DNA from: JASHUC01 sp035523875
Lineage (GTDB): Bacteria > Pseudomonadota > Gammaproteobacteria > Steroidobacterales > Steroidobacteraceae
Direction: 5' to 3'
DNA: 64,000 nt
Assembly (NCBI GenBank): GCA_035523875.1
Contig: DATKPY010000029.1
Coordinates: forward strand, 100,348 to 164,347
Shown here: positions 26,542 through 34,939 of the stretch, piece by piece
Layout: each line of letters starts with the position of its first letter
How positions within the stretch are numbered: position 1 is the stretch's first letter
Position numbers and translations under genes: made by a program
Notes under the pieces: generated by a model
Databases searched by the model: none
What the model saw: the letters and a program-made list of their open reading frames with translations, nothing else
Told to the model about the DNA's origin: nothing

Positions 26542-26587
26542 GCGCGCTTCCGGGCCGGCGCCGCGCGCAAGAGCGCGCGCGGCCTGG

Positions 26588-26863
26588 CTAGGGGCTCGCC
26601 TTGGCCGCGTCGATCGCGAGTTGCAGCTGGCGCTCCGCGCGGCGCAGCAGATCCTCGGCGCGCAGCCCGTGACCGGCCATGTCGTAGTGATTGGCCGCAC
26701 GCGCGCGCTCCATCTCCTGGATGGCGCGCACGACCTGATCGTGGACGCGCGCAAGATCGTGCCAGTCCCGGACAGGGTCAGCGGATGCGCCGGTCGATGC
26801 GAGCGAGACGGCGACCACGATTGCGAGGACGGCGCCCTTCACGATAAAACCCGCTGATCTCAT
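26588..26863 (-). CDS. small secreted helical protein
   Basis: 91 aa from ATG at 26863. The signal peptide (about 1-29, VVAVSLASTGASAD) is followed by one or two helices rich in Ala, Arg and Glu with heptad-like spacing (VVRAIQEMERARAANHYDMAGHGLRAEDLLRRAERQLQLAI). It resembles small periplasmic helical proteins of unknown function. A 192-bp gap separates it from the divergent sigma-factor gene. Confidence 0.6.
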   Translation of the reverse strand: MRSAGFIVKGAVLAIVVAVSLASTGASADPVRDWHDLARVHDQVVRAIQEMERARAANHYDMAGHGLRAEDLLRRAERQLQLAIDAAKASP

Positions 26864-27055
26864 GACGACTCCCTCAAATGGTCTTGTTTGCGACGGCGGA
26901 CGGCTGGCCCGGCCGCGACAACTCTATCATGCAGGGCCGGCGAGCCGCAGGCTGTGACGCGCTCATCAACCGCGCTCGCTGCAGGGCGTACGCGGACCCT
27001 GATCGTGCGGCGCGCTGCACCCGCCAGGCCCCTCGCGAGCGTATCTTGAGTGTAT

Positions 27056-27649
27056 ATGGACCGCCCGTCGACGCCCTGCCTGCTCATCGAGGCCCGGGAG
27101 CTGAGCTGCGAGGAGGACGACGCGCTCGAGGCGGCGCGAGCCGGCGATGGTGCGGCGTTCTCGCGCCTCGTGCGCGCCCACCAGCGCGCGGTGTACAGCC
27201 TCGCGCTGCGTGCGCTCGGCAGCCGGTCCGACGCCGAGGAACTGGCACAGGATGTCTTCGTGCAGCTCTACCGAAGCCTCGATCGCGTGCAGTCGGCAAC
27301 ACACCTGAGAGCGTGGTTGCGCCGCACGACGACGCACCGGATCATCGATCGGGTGCGTCGACAGCGACGGATTCCCGAGATCCGTCCACTCGAGGGGGTC
27401 GCGGGCGACGCGGCGCTGATCACAGCCGACAGCGGCGCGGATCCCGTGCTCACGCGGCAGCTCGCACACCTCCTCGGCGCGCTGCCCCTGATGCCTCGGC
27501 TCGTCCTGCTGCTGCGGTTCCAGGAGGATCTCGATCCGGCGGAAATCGCCGCGGAGCTTGCAATCTCCGTGAACACGGTGAAGAGCCATCTCAAGCGGTC
27601 GCTCGAGCGGCTGCGCGTGCGCTGCCAGGAGACACACGTGCATGAATGA
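27056..27649 (+). CDS. ECF-type RNA polymerase sigma factor
   Basis: 197 aa from ATG 27056 (a GTG at 27050 is possible). Sigma region 2 is AFSRLVRAHQRAVYSLALRALGSRSDAEELAQDVFVQLYRSL followed by LRAWLRRTTTHRIIDRVRR. Region 4 is LPLMPRLVLLLRFQEDLDPAEIAAELAISVNTVKSHLKRSLERLR. It redirects RNA polymerase to a small regulon. It overlaps the next gene by 8 bp, as sigma/anti-sigma pairs usually do, and no clear ECF promoter was found upstream. Confidence 0.92.
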   Translation: MDRPSTPCLLIEARELSCEEDDALEAARAGDGAAFSRLVRAHQRAVYSLALRALGSRSDAEELAQDVFVQLYRSLDRVQSATHLRAWLRRTTTHRIIDRVRRQRRIPEIRPLEGVAGDAALITADSGADPVLTRQLAHLLGALPLMPRLVLLLRFQEDLDPAEIAAELAISVNTVKSHLKRSLERLRVRCQETHVHE

Positions 27650-28064
27650 GCGAGACACCTCTGAGCTCGAGACGCGGTTGCGGCAGGCCCTGCGGCCTGT
27701 CGAGCCGCCGCCGGGCCTCGAATCGCGAGTGGCGGCGGCGATTGCGCGCGCAGGTGGCACGGCGGGACCTGCGGCCCAAATGCGCGCGCGCTGGCCCGTG
27801 ACGGGGCTCGCGGCGAGCGTCGCTGCGGGGATGGTGGTCGCGGGCGGCTTGGCGTGGTCGGTGCACCGCGCCGATGTCGATCGAGCGCAGCGGGCCGGGG
27901 AGCAGATCAGGACCGCCCTCTCGCTCGCGAGCGCCCAGCTCACGAGCGCACTCGCGCTCGCGAGCAGTCTGTCGGCGTCCGATGCCGACGGGGATCTATC
28001 GACGAAGACCGATTCAGGCGGCTCGCGTGCGGATCGCCGGCCGCAATTCGACAGTCACGATTGA
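27642..28064 (+). CDS. single-pass membrane protein, probable anti-sigma factor
   Basis: 140 aa. A cytoplasmic N-terminus (1-48, ELETRLRQALRPVEPPPGLESRVAAAIARAG) and one membrane helix (about 52-70, VTGLAASVAAGMVVAGGLAW) precede a periplasmic helical stretch rich in Ala/Ser. It lacks the HxxxCxxC zinc motif of ZAS-type anti-sigma factors. The role is inferred from the 8-bp overlap with the sigma gene and from topology. Confidence 0.62.
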   Translation: MNERDTSELETRLRQALRPVEPPPGLESRVAAAIARAGGTAGPAAQMRARWPVTGLAASVAAGMVVAGGLAWSVHRADVDRAQRAGEQIRTALSLASAQLTSALALASSLSASDADGDLSTKTDSGGSRADRRPQFDSHD

Positions 28065-28078
28065 TCGAGGAGAATCCC

Positions 28079-28642
28079 ATGCGCTACCGCTGCCTAGTGT
28101 TGAGCCTGTGCCTGCTCGCGGCGCCCCTGTCTGCACTCGCGCAGGCCGGACGCGTGCAGCTTCCCCCTGACCTCGACCGGCTGGCAAAGCGTGCCATCGA
28201 TTCGGTTGTCGTCTCGCTCGATGGGAACATGCTGCGGATGGGCAAGCAGTTCATGCAGTCGGATGGGGACGCGCAAGCGAGTGCGGTCGCCGAGGGGCTG
28301 CAGGGCGTATATGTGCGCAGCTTCAAGTTCGCGCACGATCATGAATACTCGGCGAGCGACGTGAGTCTCATCGTGCAGCAGCTGAGCGGGGCGGGGTGGG
28401 TACCGATGATCTCGGTCCACAAGACCTCCACGGACGAGAACGTCGAAATCTGCGTGCACCGCGACAATCATCGCGTGCAGGGGATGGTGATCTTCGTCGC
28501 GAAGCCGCGCGAGCTCACGCTCGTCAATCTCGTTGGGAACATCGACCTCACGAAGCTGGGCGAGCTGCGTGGCCAATTCGGCGTCCCGAGCGTACCGGAC
28601 CTGCCGCTCGGGGGCAGCGCGCCCGCGCCTGCCGCTCACTAG
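28079..28642 (+). CDS. secreted DUF4252 protein
   Basis: 187 aa from ATG 28079, with GAGGAG 7 bp upstream. The signal peptide (1-22, ending ALAQ) is followed by the DUF4252 core: LEGVYVRSFKF-like GVYVRSFKFAHDHEYSASDV, GWVPMISVHKTSTDENVEICVHRDNHRVQGMVIFVAKPRELTLVNLVGNIDL. It is co-transcribed with the sigma factor, so it is probably in the sigma regulon. DUF4252 is often found beside ECF sigma genes; function unknown. Its stop overlaps that of the convergent zinc-ribbon gene. Confidence 0.82.
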   Translation: MRYRCLVLSLCLLAAPLSALAQAGRVQLPPDLDRLAKRAIDSVVVSLDGNMLRMGKQFMQSDGDAQASAVAEGLQGVYVRSFKFAHDHEYSASDVSLIVQQLSGAGWVPMISVHKTSTDENVEICVHRDNHRVQGMVIFVAKPRELTLVNLVGNIDLTKLGELRGQFGVPSVPDLPLGGSAPAPAAH

Positions 28643-28962
28643 TCGCTGCGCAGCGTCTCGAGCGCCACGAGCGTGCCGCCCGCATCGATCTCCACGTGGA
28701 ATTCGATCGGCCGACAGCACACCTGGCAGTCCTCGAAGTAGTTTGCGGAGCCGGCGCTCGCGTCGATGAGCGTTTCCTGGCGCTCGCCGCAGTACGGGCA
28801 GCGAATCCTGCGGAGCTCGCAACCGTCGGCTCTGCGATCGGCTCCCCCCTCTCGACCCGGCTCGAACACGGGCTCGAGGCCGTAGCGCGCATCGATCGCA
28901 TTCGTCCCGGCGTGAACGGTGCGCGGCGCGGACGGTTTGTTTTCGTCACGACGGTACGCCAT
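28639..28962 (-). CDS. CPXCG-motif cysteine-rich protein
   Basis: 106-107 codons from ATG at 28962. The C-terminal half carries IRCPYCGERQETLID...NYFEDCQVCCRPIEFHVEI, the CPXCG family signature with two paired-cysteine zinc ligands (CPYCG and CQVCC). The N-terminal 45 residues are extra compared with the usual 60-70 aa proteins, so the true start could be internal. Function unknown. Convergent with and overlapping DUF4252 by 4 bp (CTAG shared). Confidence 0.75.
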   Translation of the reverse strand: MAYRRDENKPSAPRTVHAGTNAIDARYGLEPVFEPGREGGADRRADGCELRRIRCPYCGERQETLIDASAGSANYFEDCQVCCRPIEFHVEIDAGGTLVALETLRSD

Positions 28963-29029
28963 ACGGGTACTATCCGCGCGACGTGCACGCTTGCCAAGGG
29001 GAGAACTGCGTGAACTCGAGCGCGACTCC

Positions 29030-29716
29030 ATGACTGCCATGTGGCCGCTCCTCGGCGTCGCGGTGCTCGTTCTCGGGTTCGCGCTCAGGCTCCATCCGCT
29101 CATCGCCATCCTCGCCGCGGCGCTGGTGAGCGGTATCGCCGGCGGGATGGCGCCGCTGCAGATTCTCGCTGCGCTCGGGAAGGCCTACAACGCGAGCCGC
29201 TACGTCTCGATTGTTTGGCTGGTGCTGCCGGTCATCGGTTTGCTCGAGCGCGAGGGACTGCAGGAGCGGGCACGGGTGCTGATCGCGCGGTTGCGCGTCG
29301 CCACGGCGGGGCGTCTGTTGCTCGTCTACCTGGCCGTGCGTCAGATCACCATGGCGCTCGGACTTTCCTCCTTTGGCGGACACGCGCAGATGGTCCGCCC
29401 GCTCATCGCACCGATGGCCGAGGGCGCGGCGGAAGCGCGCCTGGGCGCGCTCTCGAGCGCGATGCGCTTGCTGGTTCGCGCCCATGCGGCAGGGGCCGAC
29501 AACGTGGGGGCGTTCTTCGGCGAGGACATCTTCATCGCGGTGGGCTCGGTACTGCTCATCAAGGCCTCACTCGCGCAAAGCGGGGTAGAGGTCGAGGCGC
29601 TGCGCCTTTCGCTGTGGGCCCTGCCGACGGCCCTCCTCGCCTTCGCGATCCACGGCGTGCGGCTGTGGCGGCTCGATGGGACGCTCGAGCGGCTGAGCGC
29701 AGCGAGCCGGTCATGA
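29030..29716 (+). CDS. DUF969 membrane protein (transporter subunit)
   Basis: 228 aa from ATG 29030 (ATG 29039 is possible). Hydrophobic throughout, with about six helices: WPLLGVAVLVLGFALRLHPLIAILAAALVSGI, IVWLVLPVIGLLEREGLQERA, and GADNVGAFFGEDIFIAVGSVLLI. RQITMALGLSSFGGHAQMVRPLIAPMA is a conserved family motif. DUF969 and DUF979 are always seen together and are predicted halves of a small-molecule transporter. It overlaps DUF979 by 4 bp (ATGA). Confidence 0.87.
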   Translation: MTAMWPLLGVAVLVLGFALRLHPLIAILAAALVSGIAGGMAPLQILAALGKAYNASRYVSIVWLVLPVIGLLEREGLQERARVLIARLRVATAGRLLLVYLAVRQITMALGLSSFGGHAQMVRPLIAPMAEGAAEARLGALSSAMRLLVRAHAAGADNVGAFFGEDIFIAVGSVLLIKASLAQSGVEVEALRLSLWALPTALLAFAIHGVRLWRLDGTLERLSAASRS

Positions 29717-30663
29717 TCGGTCTCACGCAGGTCTATTGGCTCGCCGGGGTGATGTTCGCCGGATTCGCCATGCTGAGCCTGTGCGACGGCAGGCGCCGGC
29801 GGCGCGGCGGCAATGCGCTCTTCTGGGGCCTGCTCGCCACGAGCTTTCTCTTTGGCGCGGAGCTCAGTGACTTGGGAAACGGCGTGCTCGTCCTCGCGCT
29901 GGTGCTGGTTGCGGGGAGCGGCACCATGGGCCGCGCTGAGTCCGGAAGCGCCGCGCCCGCGGAGCGCGAGGCGCGTGCCAAAGCACGCGGCGACACGCTC
30001 TTCATCCCGACCCTGGTCATTCCCGCGGTCACGATCACCGGCGCACTCACGCTCGGCATTCCCGTGGGGCGCCTGCACCTGGTCGCCGCCGGTCAAGTGA
30101 CCGTCGTCGCGCTCGCGCTCGGCATCGCGGTCGCGCTCCTGGTTGCGCTGTGGCTGCTCAAGCCGCCTGCGCTCGCGCCGCTCGAGGAGGGCCGGCGGCT
30201 CGCCGACACGATCGGCTGGGCGACGGTATTGCCGCAGATGCTCGCTGCGCTCGGTGCCGTGTTCGCCCTCTCCGGCGTCGGCTCGGCGGTGGGCCGCATC
30301 GCGACCGCGTGGCTGCCGCTCGGACACCACTTCGCCGCCGTCGCCGCCTACTGCACCGGCATGGCGCTCCTCACCACGGTGATGGGCAATGCATTTGCCG
30401 CCTTTCCGGTCATGACCGCAGCGATCGGCGTGCCGGTCATCATCCACCGCTTCGGCGGCGATCCGGCGATCGTCGGGGCGATCGGCATGCTCTCGGGCTT
30501 CTGCGGCACGCTCGCGACGCCGATGGCCGCCAACTTCAATATCGTGCCGGCGGCGCTGCTCGAGCTGCCCGGAAACGCGGTGATCCGCGTACAGATCCCG
30601 ACCGCCATCCCGCTGCTCGCGTGCAACGTCGTTCTCATGTATGTCCTCCTCTTCCGGCTCTGA
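29713..30663 (+). CDS. DUF979 membrane protein (transporter subunit)
   Basis: 316 aa from ATG 29713 (ATGA overlap with DUF969). About nine helices, with conserved FIPTLVIPAVTITGAL, IGWATVLPQMLAALGAVF, MALLTTVMGNAFAAFPVMTAAIGVP and GMLSGFCGTLATPMAANFNIVPAALLEL. The last carries the polar GTLATPMAANFN that probably lines the substrate path. It shares 23 bp with the start of the DUF2891 gene, implying tight coupling. Substrate unknown. Confidence 0.87.
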   Translation: MIGLTQVYWLAGVMFAGFAMLSLCDGRRRRRGGNALFWGLLATSFLFGAELSDLGNGVLVLALVLVAGSGTMGRAESGSAAPAEREARAKARGDTLFIPTLVIPAVTITGALTLGIPVGRLHLVAAGQVTVVALALGIAVALLVALWLLKPPALAPLEEGRRLADTIGWATVLPQMLAALGAVFALSGVGSAVGRIATAWLPLGHHFAAVAAYCTGMALLTTVMGNAFAAFPVMTAAIGVPVIIHRFGGDPAIVGAIGMLSGFCGTLATPMAANFNIVPAALLELPGNAVIRVQIPTAIPLLACNVVLMYVLLFRL

Positions 30664-31693
30664 GTGGCTCGCCGTGGCGGCCCATCCGACACCCGAGCTC
30701 GCCGCGCGCTTCGCGCGTCTCGCGCTCGGGCATGTGACGCGCGAGTACCCGAACAAGCTCGATCACGTCCTCGAAGCGCCGGAGGACCTTCGCGCGCCGC
30801 GGGCGCTGCACCCAATCTTCTTCGGCAGCTTCGATTGGCACTCCTGCGTCCACGGCCACTGGCTCCTCGCCCGAATCTATCGCCGCTTTCCGCGGCTCGA
30901 TGCGGCCGCCGACATTCGCGCGCTCCTCGATGCGCAACTCACCGCGGCGAAGGTCGCCGGGGAGCTCGCCTACCTCGCTCGCCCCGCGACCCGCGGATTC
31001 GAGCGGCCCTATGGCTGGGCGTGGGCACTCATGCTGGCGGGCGAGCTGCTGCGCCACGCGAGCGCCGAGGGCCGGCGCTGGGCGCAAGCGCTCGCGCCGC
31101 TCGGCGCCGAGTTCGTGCGCCGGCTCGCCGGGTACCTGCCGCTCGCCACCTATCCGGTGCGCGCCGGGGTGCACTCGAACAGCGCCTTCGCGTTGCTGCT
31201 CGCACGCGATTACGCGCGCGCGGCGGGCGACACCGCGCTCGGCGAGCTCGTGGCGCAGACGGCGCAGCGCTGGTATGCAGCCGACCGGGGTTACGGGGCG
31301 TGGGAGCCCTCGCAGGACGAGTTCCTCTCCCCTGCGCTCACCGAGGCCGCGCTGATGCACGAGGTGCTGTCGGAGCGGGAGTTTCGCCGATGGTTCGCGA
31401 GCTTCCTGCCGGATGCCGCAGCCGGTGCGCCCGCGGCGCTATTCTCTCCGGCGATCGTGAGCGATCGCAGCGATGGCAAGATTGCCCATCTCGATGGGCT
31501 CAATCTCGCCCGTGCGTGGTGCTGGCGACTCATCGTCGCCGATCTTTCCCCGTCCGATCCGCTTCGGCTGCGCGCGGAGCGCGCGATCGCAGAGCACCTT
31601 GCGAGCGCCCTCGAGCACGTGGCGGGCGATTACATGGGTGAGCATTGGCTTGCAAGCTTTGCACTGCTCGCACTCGATCCGCAATCGGCGTAG
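30641..31693 (+). CDS. DUF2891 family protein
   Basis: 350 aa from ATG 30641, inside the end of DUF979. It shows the family features HPIFFGSFDWHSCVHGHWLL, YGWAWALMLAGEL, RAGVHSNSAFALLLARDYAR and GAWEPSQDEFLSPALTEAALM, HLDGLNLARAWCW and MGEHWLASFALLAL. The regular Trp/His/Glu pattern is that of an (alpha/alpha) toroid glycan- or epimerase-type fold; the enzymatic role is unknown. It is cytoplasmic (no signal). Being coupled to the DUF969/979 transporter, it may process the imported compound. Confidence 0.85.
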   Translation: MSSSSGSEWLAVAAHPTPELAARFARLALGHVTREYPNKLDHVLEAPEDLRAPRALHPIFFGSFDWHSCVHGHWLLARIYRRFPRLDAAADIRALLDAQLTAAKVAGELAYLARPATRGFERPYGWAWALMLAGELLRHASAEGRRWAQALAPLGAEFVRRLAGYLPLATYPVRAGVHSNSAFALLLARDYARAAGDTALGELVAQTAQRWYAADRGYGAWEPSQDEFLSPALTEAALMHEVLSEREFRRWFASFLPDAAAGAPAALFSPAIVSDRSDGKIAHLDGLNLARAWCWRLIVADLSPSDPLRLRAERAIAEHLASALEHVAGDYMGEHWLASFALLALDPQSA

Positions 31694-31709
31694 GGCGCTG
31701 CGACCGCAC

Positions 31710-33209
31710 TCAGCGGCGAGCGCCGGCATCATCGAGCAGGGCGCGCAGTCGCTCCTCGGCAATGTGCTCCTCGAGGAAATCCGCGAGGCCATCGAGGGTA
31801 TCCTCGAGCGTGGGCGTTTGCTGCCCGAACAGGGCGCGCATGACGGCGGAGTTCTCGAACAGCCCGTGGACGTAGAGCGCGAGCACGGCGCCCGATTGCC
31901 AGCCGGTGTGATCGGGTAGCACGGGGTGTAGCGCGGCCGGGGTCGCACGGTCGCCGAGCGCGCGCGTGTGGCCGTGACGGATCTCGTAGCCCTGGAGCTC
32001 GAGGCCGCTCAGCGGACGCCAGTAATCCTCGAGCGCAGCGAGCGTATAAGAGCCGTGCGCGTAGCGCTTGAGCGGTGCGAATTCCGTGGAGTAGGGCAGC
32101 AGGCCGAGCCCCTGCGCCGCCCCCTCGACGCCCTGAGGGTCGGCGATCGCGTGTCCGAGCATCTGCAGTCCCCCGCAGACCGCGAGCGTGGGCCGGTTCG
32201 CGCGCACGTGCGCAGCGACCGCGTGGTCCAGCCGATGGGCGCGCAGCCATTCGAGATCCGCGGCGACGTGCTTGGAGCCGGGCAGGATCAGCAGATCCGT
32301 CTCGGCGATCGCATCGTCCGTGCGCGCCCAGGCGATTCGAGCGCCTGCGATGCGACGAAGCGGTGCGAACTCATCGAGGTTGCTGATGTGCGGATAGCTC
32401 ACAATGGCGATCCGCGGACCCGCACCGCCGGCTGTCGAGCACTCGTTGACCCCATCCTCCTCGGGCAGGCCGTGCGCGTGCCAGAGCGGCAGTACGCCCA
32501 ACGTCGGCACGCCGGTCAGCTCCTCGAGCCGCTGCGGACCGGGGGCCAGGAGCCGCGCGTCGCCGCGGAACTTGTTGAGCACGAAGCCGCGGATGAGGGC
32601 CCGCTCCTCGGGAGGCAGCAGTTGATGCGTGCCGTACAAATGAGCGAACGCGCCACCGCGATCGATGTCTGCGACGAGGAGTGTGGCCGCCGCGGCGGTC
32701 CTTGCGACTCTCATATTGACGATATCGGTCGCGTGGAGATTGATCTCGGCAGGCGAGCCCGCACCCTCGATCACGAGTACGTCGTGCTCGCTGAGCAAGC
32801 CGAGCAGGCAATCGCGCACGAGCGGCCACAGCATCGCGCAGCGGCTGCGCCACTCCATCGCGGCAATCCGGTCGTCGCGCCGGCCGAGCACGATGACTTG
32901 GCTGTGGGTGTCGCGCTCCGGCTTGAGCAGCACCGGATTCATGCGCACCTGCGGGGTGGTGCGCGCCGCGAGCGCCTGGAAGTATTGCGCGCTCGCCATC
33001 TCCCCGTCCGCGACGACGCGGGCGTTGTTGCTCATGTTCTGCGCCTTGAACGGAGCGACCTTGAGCCCCTGGCGCGCGTACCAGCGCGCAAGCGCGGTGG
33101 CGAGGAAGCTCTTGCCGGCTCCGCTCGTCGTCCCGCATACCATCACCGCGACGCCGCGTCCGCACGTCCGCGAGGAGCCGCTCACGACCGGCTCGCGTGC
33201 CTCAGGCAT
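31710..33209 (-). CDS. cobQ: cobyric acid synthase
   Basis: 499 aa. It amidates adenosylcobyrinic acid a,c-diamide four times using glutamine and ATP. The N-terminal synthetase domain has VCGTTSGAGKSFLATALARW, FKAQNMSNNARV and DIDRGGAFAHLYGT. The C-terminal class I-like glutaminase domain has nucleophile Cys345 (LAVCGGLQMLG) and His448 (LYVHGLFE). The gene overlaps yheU by 8 bp at the end of the efflux operon. No other cobalamin genes are in the window, and no cobalamin riboswitch was seen upstream. Confidence 0.93.
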   Translation of the reverse strand: MPEAREPVVSGSSRTCGRGVAVMVCGTTSGAGKSFLATALARWYARQGLKVAPFKAQNMSNNARVVADGEMASAQYFQALAARTTPQVRMNPVLLKPERDTHSQVIVLGRRDDRIAAMEWRSRCAMLWPLVRDCLLGLLSEHDVLVIEGAGSPAEINLHATDIVNMRVARTAAAATLLVADIDRGGAFAHLYGTHQLLPPEERALIRGFVLNKFRGDARLLAPGPQRLEELTGVPTLGVLPLWHAHGLPEEDGVNECSTAGGAGPRIAIVSYPHISNLDEFAPLRRIAGARIAWARTDDAIAETDLLILPGSKHVAADLEWLRAHRLDHAVAAHVRANRPTLAVCGGLQMLGHAIADPQGVEGAAQGLGLLPYSTEFAPLKRYAHGSYTLAALEDYWRPLSGLELQGYEIRHGHTRALGDRATPAALHPVLPDHTGWQSGAVLALYVHGLFENSAVMRALFGQQTPTLEDTLDGLADFLEEHIAEERLRALLDDAGARR

Positions 33210-33477
33210 GGTGCGCCGTCGACGGCGCCGAGGCGATGATGTCGGCCGTCTCGGTCTGCGGGTCGAAGACGATTCGGGCCTCGCGGCGGCGCAGCCGCTC
33301 GAGCACCTCGGCGACCTTCTCCTCGAGGGTCCGCTCGCGTTGCCCGTAGTCGGTCCCCTCGCGCAGGATGACGCTCTCGATCAGACGCCGCAAAGTCTGG
33401 GGTGCGAGCTCGGCGAACGGCACTTCAACGGGAGGAGAAGCACTCGCGGCCTCATTCCCCTGGGCATCGCGCGCCAT
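33202..33477 (-). CDS. YheU family protein
   Basis: 91 aa. It matches the UPF0270/YheU family: EVPFAELAPQTLRRLIESVILREGTDYGQRERTLEEKVAEVLERLRRREARIVFDPQTETADII. The first 17 residues and the tail are extensions of the usual about 70 aa. Function unknown. It lies 4 bp after the outer-membrane factor gene and overlaps cobQ. Confidence 0.88.
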   Translation of the reverse strand: MARDAQGNEAASASPPVEVPFAELAPQTLRRLIESVILREGTDYGQRERTLEEKVAEVLERLRRREARIVFDPQTETADIIASAPSTAHHA

Positions 33478-33481
33478 CGGC

Positions 33482-34939
33482 CTACGGGCCGGAGCTCATC
33501 TGCCGCACGGCAGTTGCGGAGGGAGCCGGCTGCTGCTCCCAGCCGCCGCCGAGCGCCTTGTAGAGTTGCACCAGATCGAGTGACGCCGCACGCGTGCTCT
33601 CGACGAGCGCATCCTGGGCGCCATAGAGCGTGCGCTCGGAGTCGAGCACGGTGAGAAAGTCGGTGAGCCCGCTGCGGTAGAGCTCGGTCGCGAGGTGCAA
33701 CGCGGCCGCGCTCGCGCGCTCGGACTGCGCCAAGGACTGCCTCCGGGACTGCTCCTTTGCGTAGCCCACGAGCGCATCCTCGGCATCCTCGAGCGCGGTG
33801 AGCACCGTCTGCCGGTAGCTATCGAAGGCCTGCGCGGCGCGCGCCTGCTGCACGCGGACATTGGCACGAAGCCGGCCGCCTTCGAGCAGGTTCCACTCGA
33901 TGCCCGGTCCGGCCGCCCAGTAGCGGCTCGCATACTCGAGCCAGCGGGACTCCGAGATGCTCACGAGTCCGACCCCTCCGGTGAGCGAGAACTTCGGGAA
34001 CAGATCCGCCCGCGCAACGCCGATCTCGGCGGTGGCGGCCGCGAGCTCGCGCTCGGCGCGCTCCACGTCCGGCCGGCGGCGCAGGAGCTCCGCGGGCAAT
34101 CCGACCGGAATCACCGGAGGGGTGAGCGGGATCGGCTGCACGCGGGACATGCGCTCGATCAGCGCGCCGGGCTGCGCGCCCACGAGCACGGAGAGCTCAT
34201 GGACCGATTGCGCGTAGCCGCTCTCGAGCGCCGGCAGCTGCGCCTGGGTGGCGGTGAGGAGCGCGGTCGCCTGCTCGACATCGAGGTCGGTCGACAGACC
34301 GCTGCGGTAGCGGCTGCGCGTGAGCTCGACGATGTCCGCCTGAGCGGAGATGTTCCGTCGGGTGATCTTGAGCCGCTCCTGGTAACCGCGCGCCTCGATG
34401 TAGCTGCGCGCCACCTCGGCGAGCACCGAGATCAGTACGTCGCGCCGCGCGTACTGCGCAGCACCGAGCTGCGCGTTCGATGCCTCGACCGCGCGGTGCA
34501 CGCCGCCGAACAGATCGAGCTCCCAGGCGGCATCGAAGCCGACGCTGTAGAGATTGAAGGTGATCGGGGTGCCGGGCGGGAGCGGGGGAAAGTTATTCGC
34601 GCCGTAGTCGTTGTTCGAGTAGGCGACCGTGGTACCGGCCGAGGGCCAGCGGCCCCCGGCGACAAAGTCGCGCTCGGCGCGCGCCTCGCGGACGTGCTGC
34701 TCTGCCGCCCGCAGCGTCAGGTTCGACTCGACGGCCGCGGTCTCGAGCCGATCGAGATCTGCGTCGTTGAAGCTCCGCCACCAGTCCGCAAGCGCGAGCG
34801 GAGCGTCGGTTTCGCCGGCCCCCAGAGGCGTGGTCCACTTGACCGGCGCGCTCGCCCGCGGTGCCTGGTAGTTGGGGCCCACGACGCAGCCGGCGAGCAA
34901 GAGGGAGACTGTCGATCCGAGTAGCGCTTTTCCGCTCAT
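33482..34939 (-). CDS. outer-membrane efflux lipoprotein (OprM/NodT family)
   Basis: 485 aa from ATG at 34939, sharing ATGA with the preceding stop. The signal peptide ends in lipobox LLLAG-Cys18. Two repeats of the TolC-type alpha-barrel follow: ADWWRSFNDADLDRLETAAVESNLTLRAAEQ and GLPAELLRRRPDVERAERELAAATAEIGVARADLFPKFSLTG. It forms the outer channel for the EmrAB-type pump encoded upstream. Confidence 0.93.
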   Translation of the reverse strand: MSGKALLGSTVSLLLAGCVVGPNYQAPRASAPVKWTTPLGAGETDAPLALADWWRSFNDADLDRLETAAVESNLTLRAAEQHVREARAERDFVAGGRWPSAGTTVAYSNNDYGANNFPPLPPGTPITFNLYSVGFDAAWELDLFGGVHRAVEASNAQLGAAQYARRDVLISVLAEVARSYIEARGYQERLKITRRNISAQADIVELTRSRYRSGLSTDLDVEQATALLTATQAQLPALESGYAQSVHELSVLVGAQPGALIERMSRVQPIPLTPPVIPVGLPAELLRRRPDVERAERELAAATAEIGVARADLFPKFSLTGGVGLVSISESRWLEYASRYWAAGPGIEWNLLEGGRLRANVRVQQARAAQAFDSYRQTVLTALEDAEDALVGYAKEQSRRQSLAQSERASAAALHLATELYRSGLTDFLTVLDSERTLYGAQDALVESTRAASLDLVQLYKALGGGWEQQPAPSATAVRQMSSGP

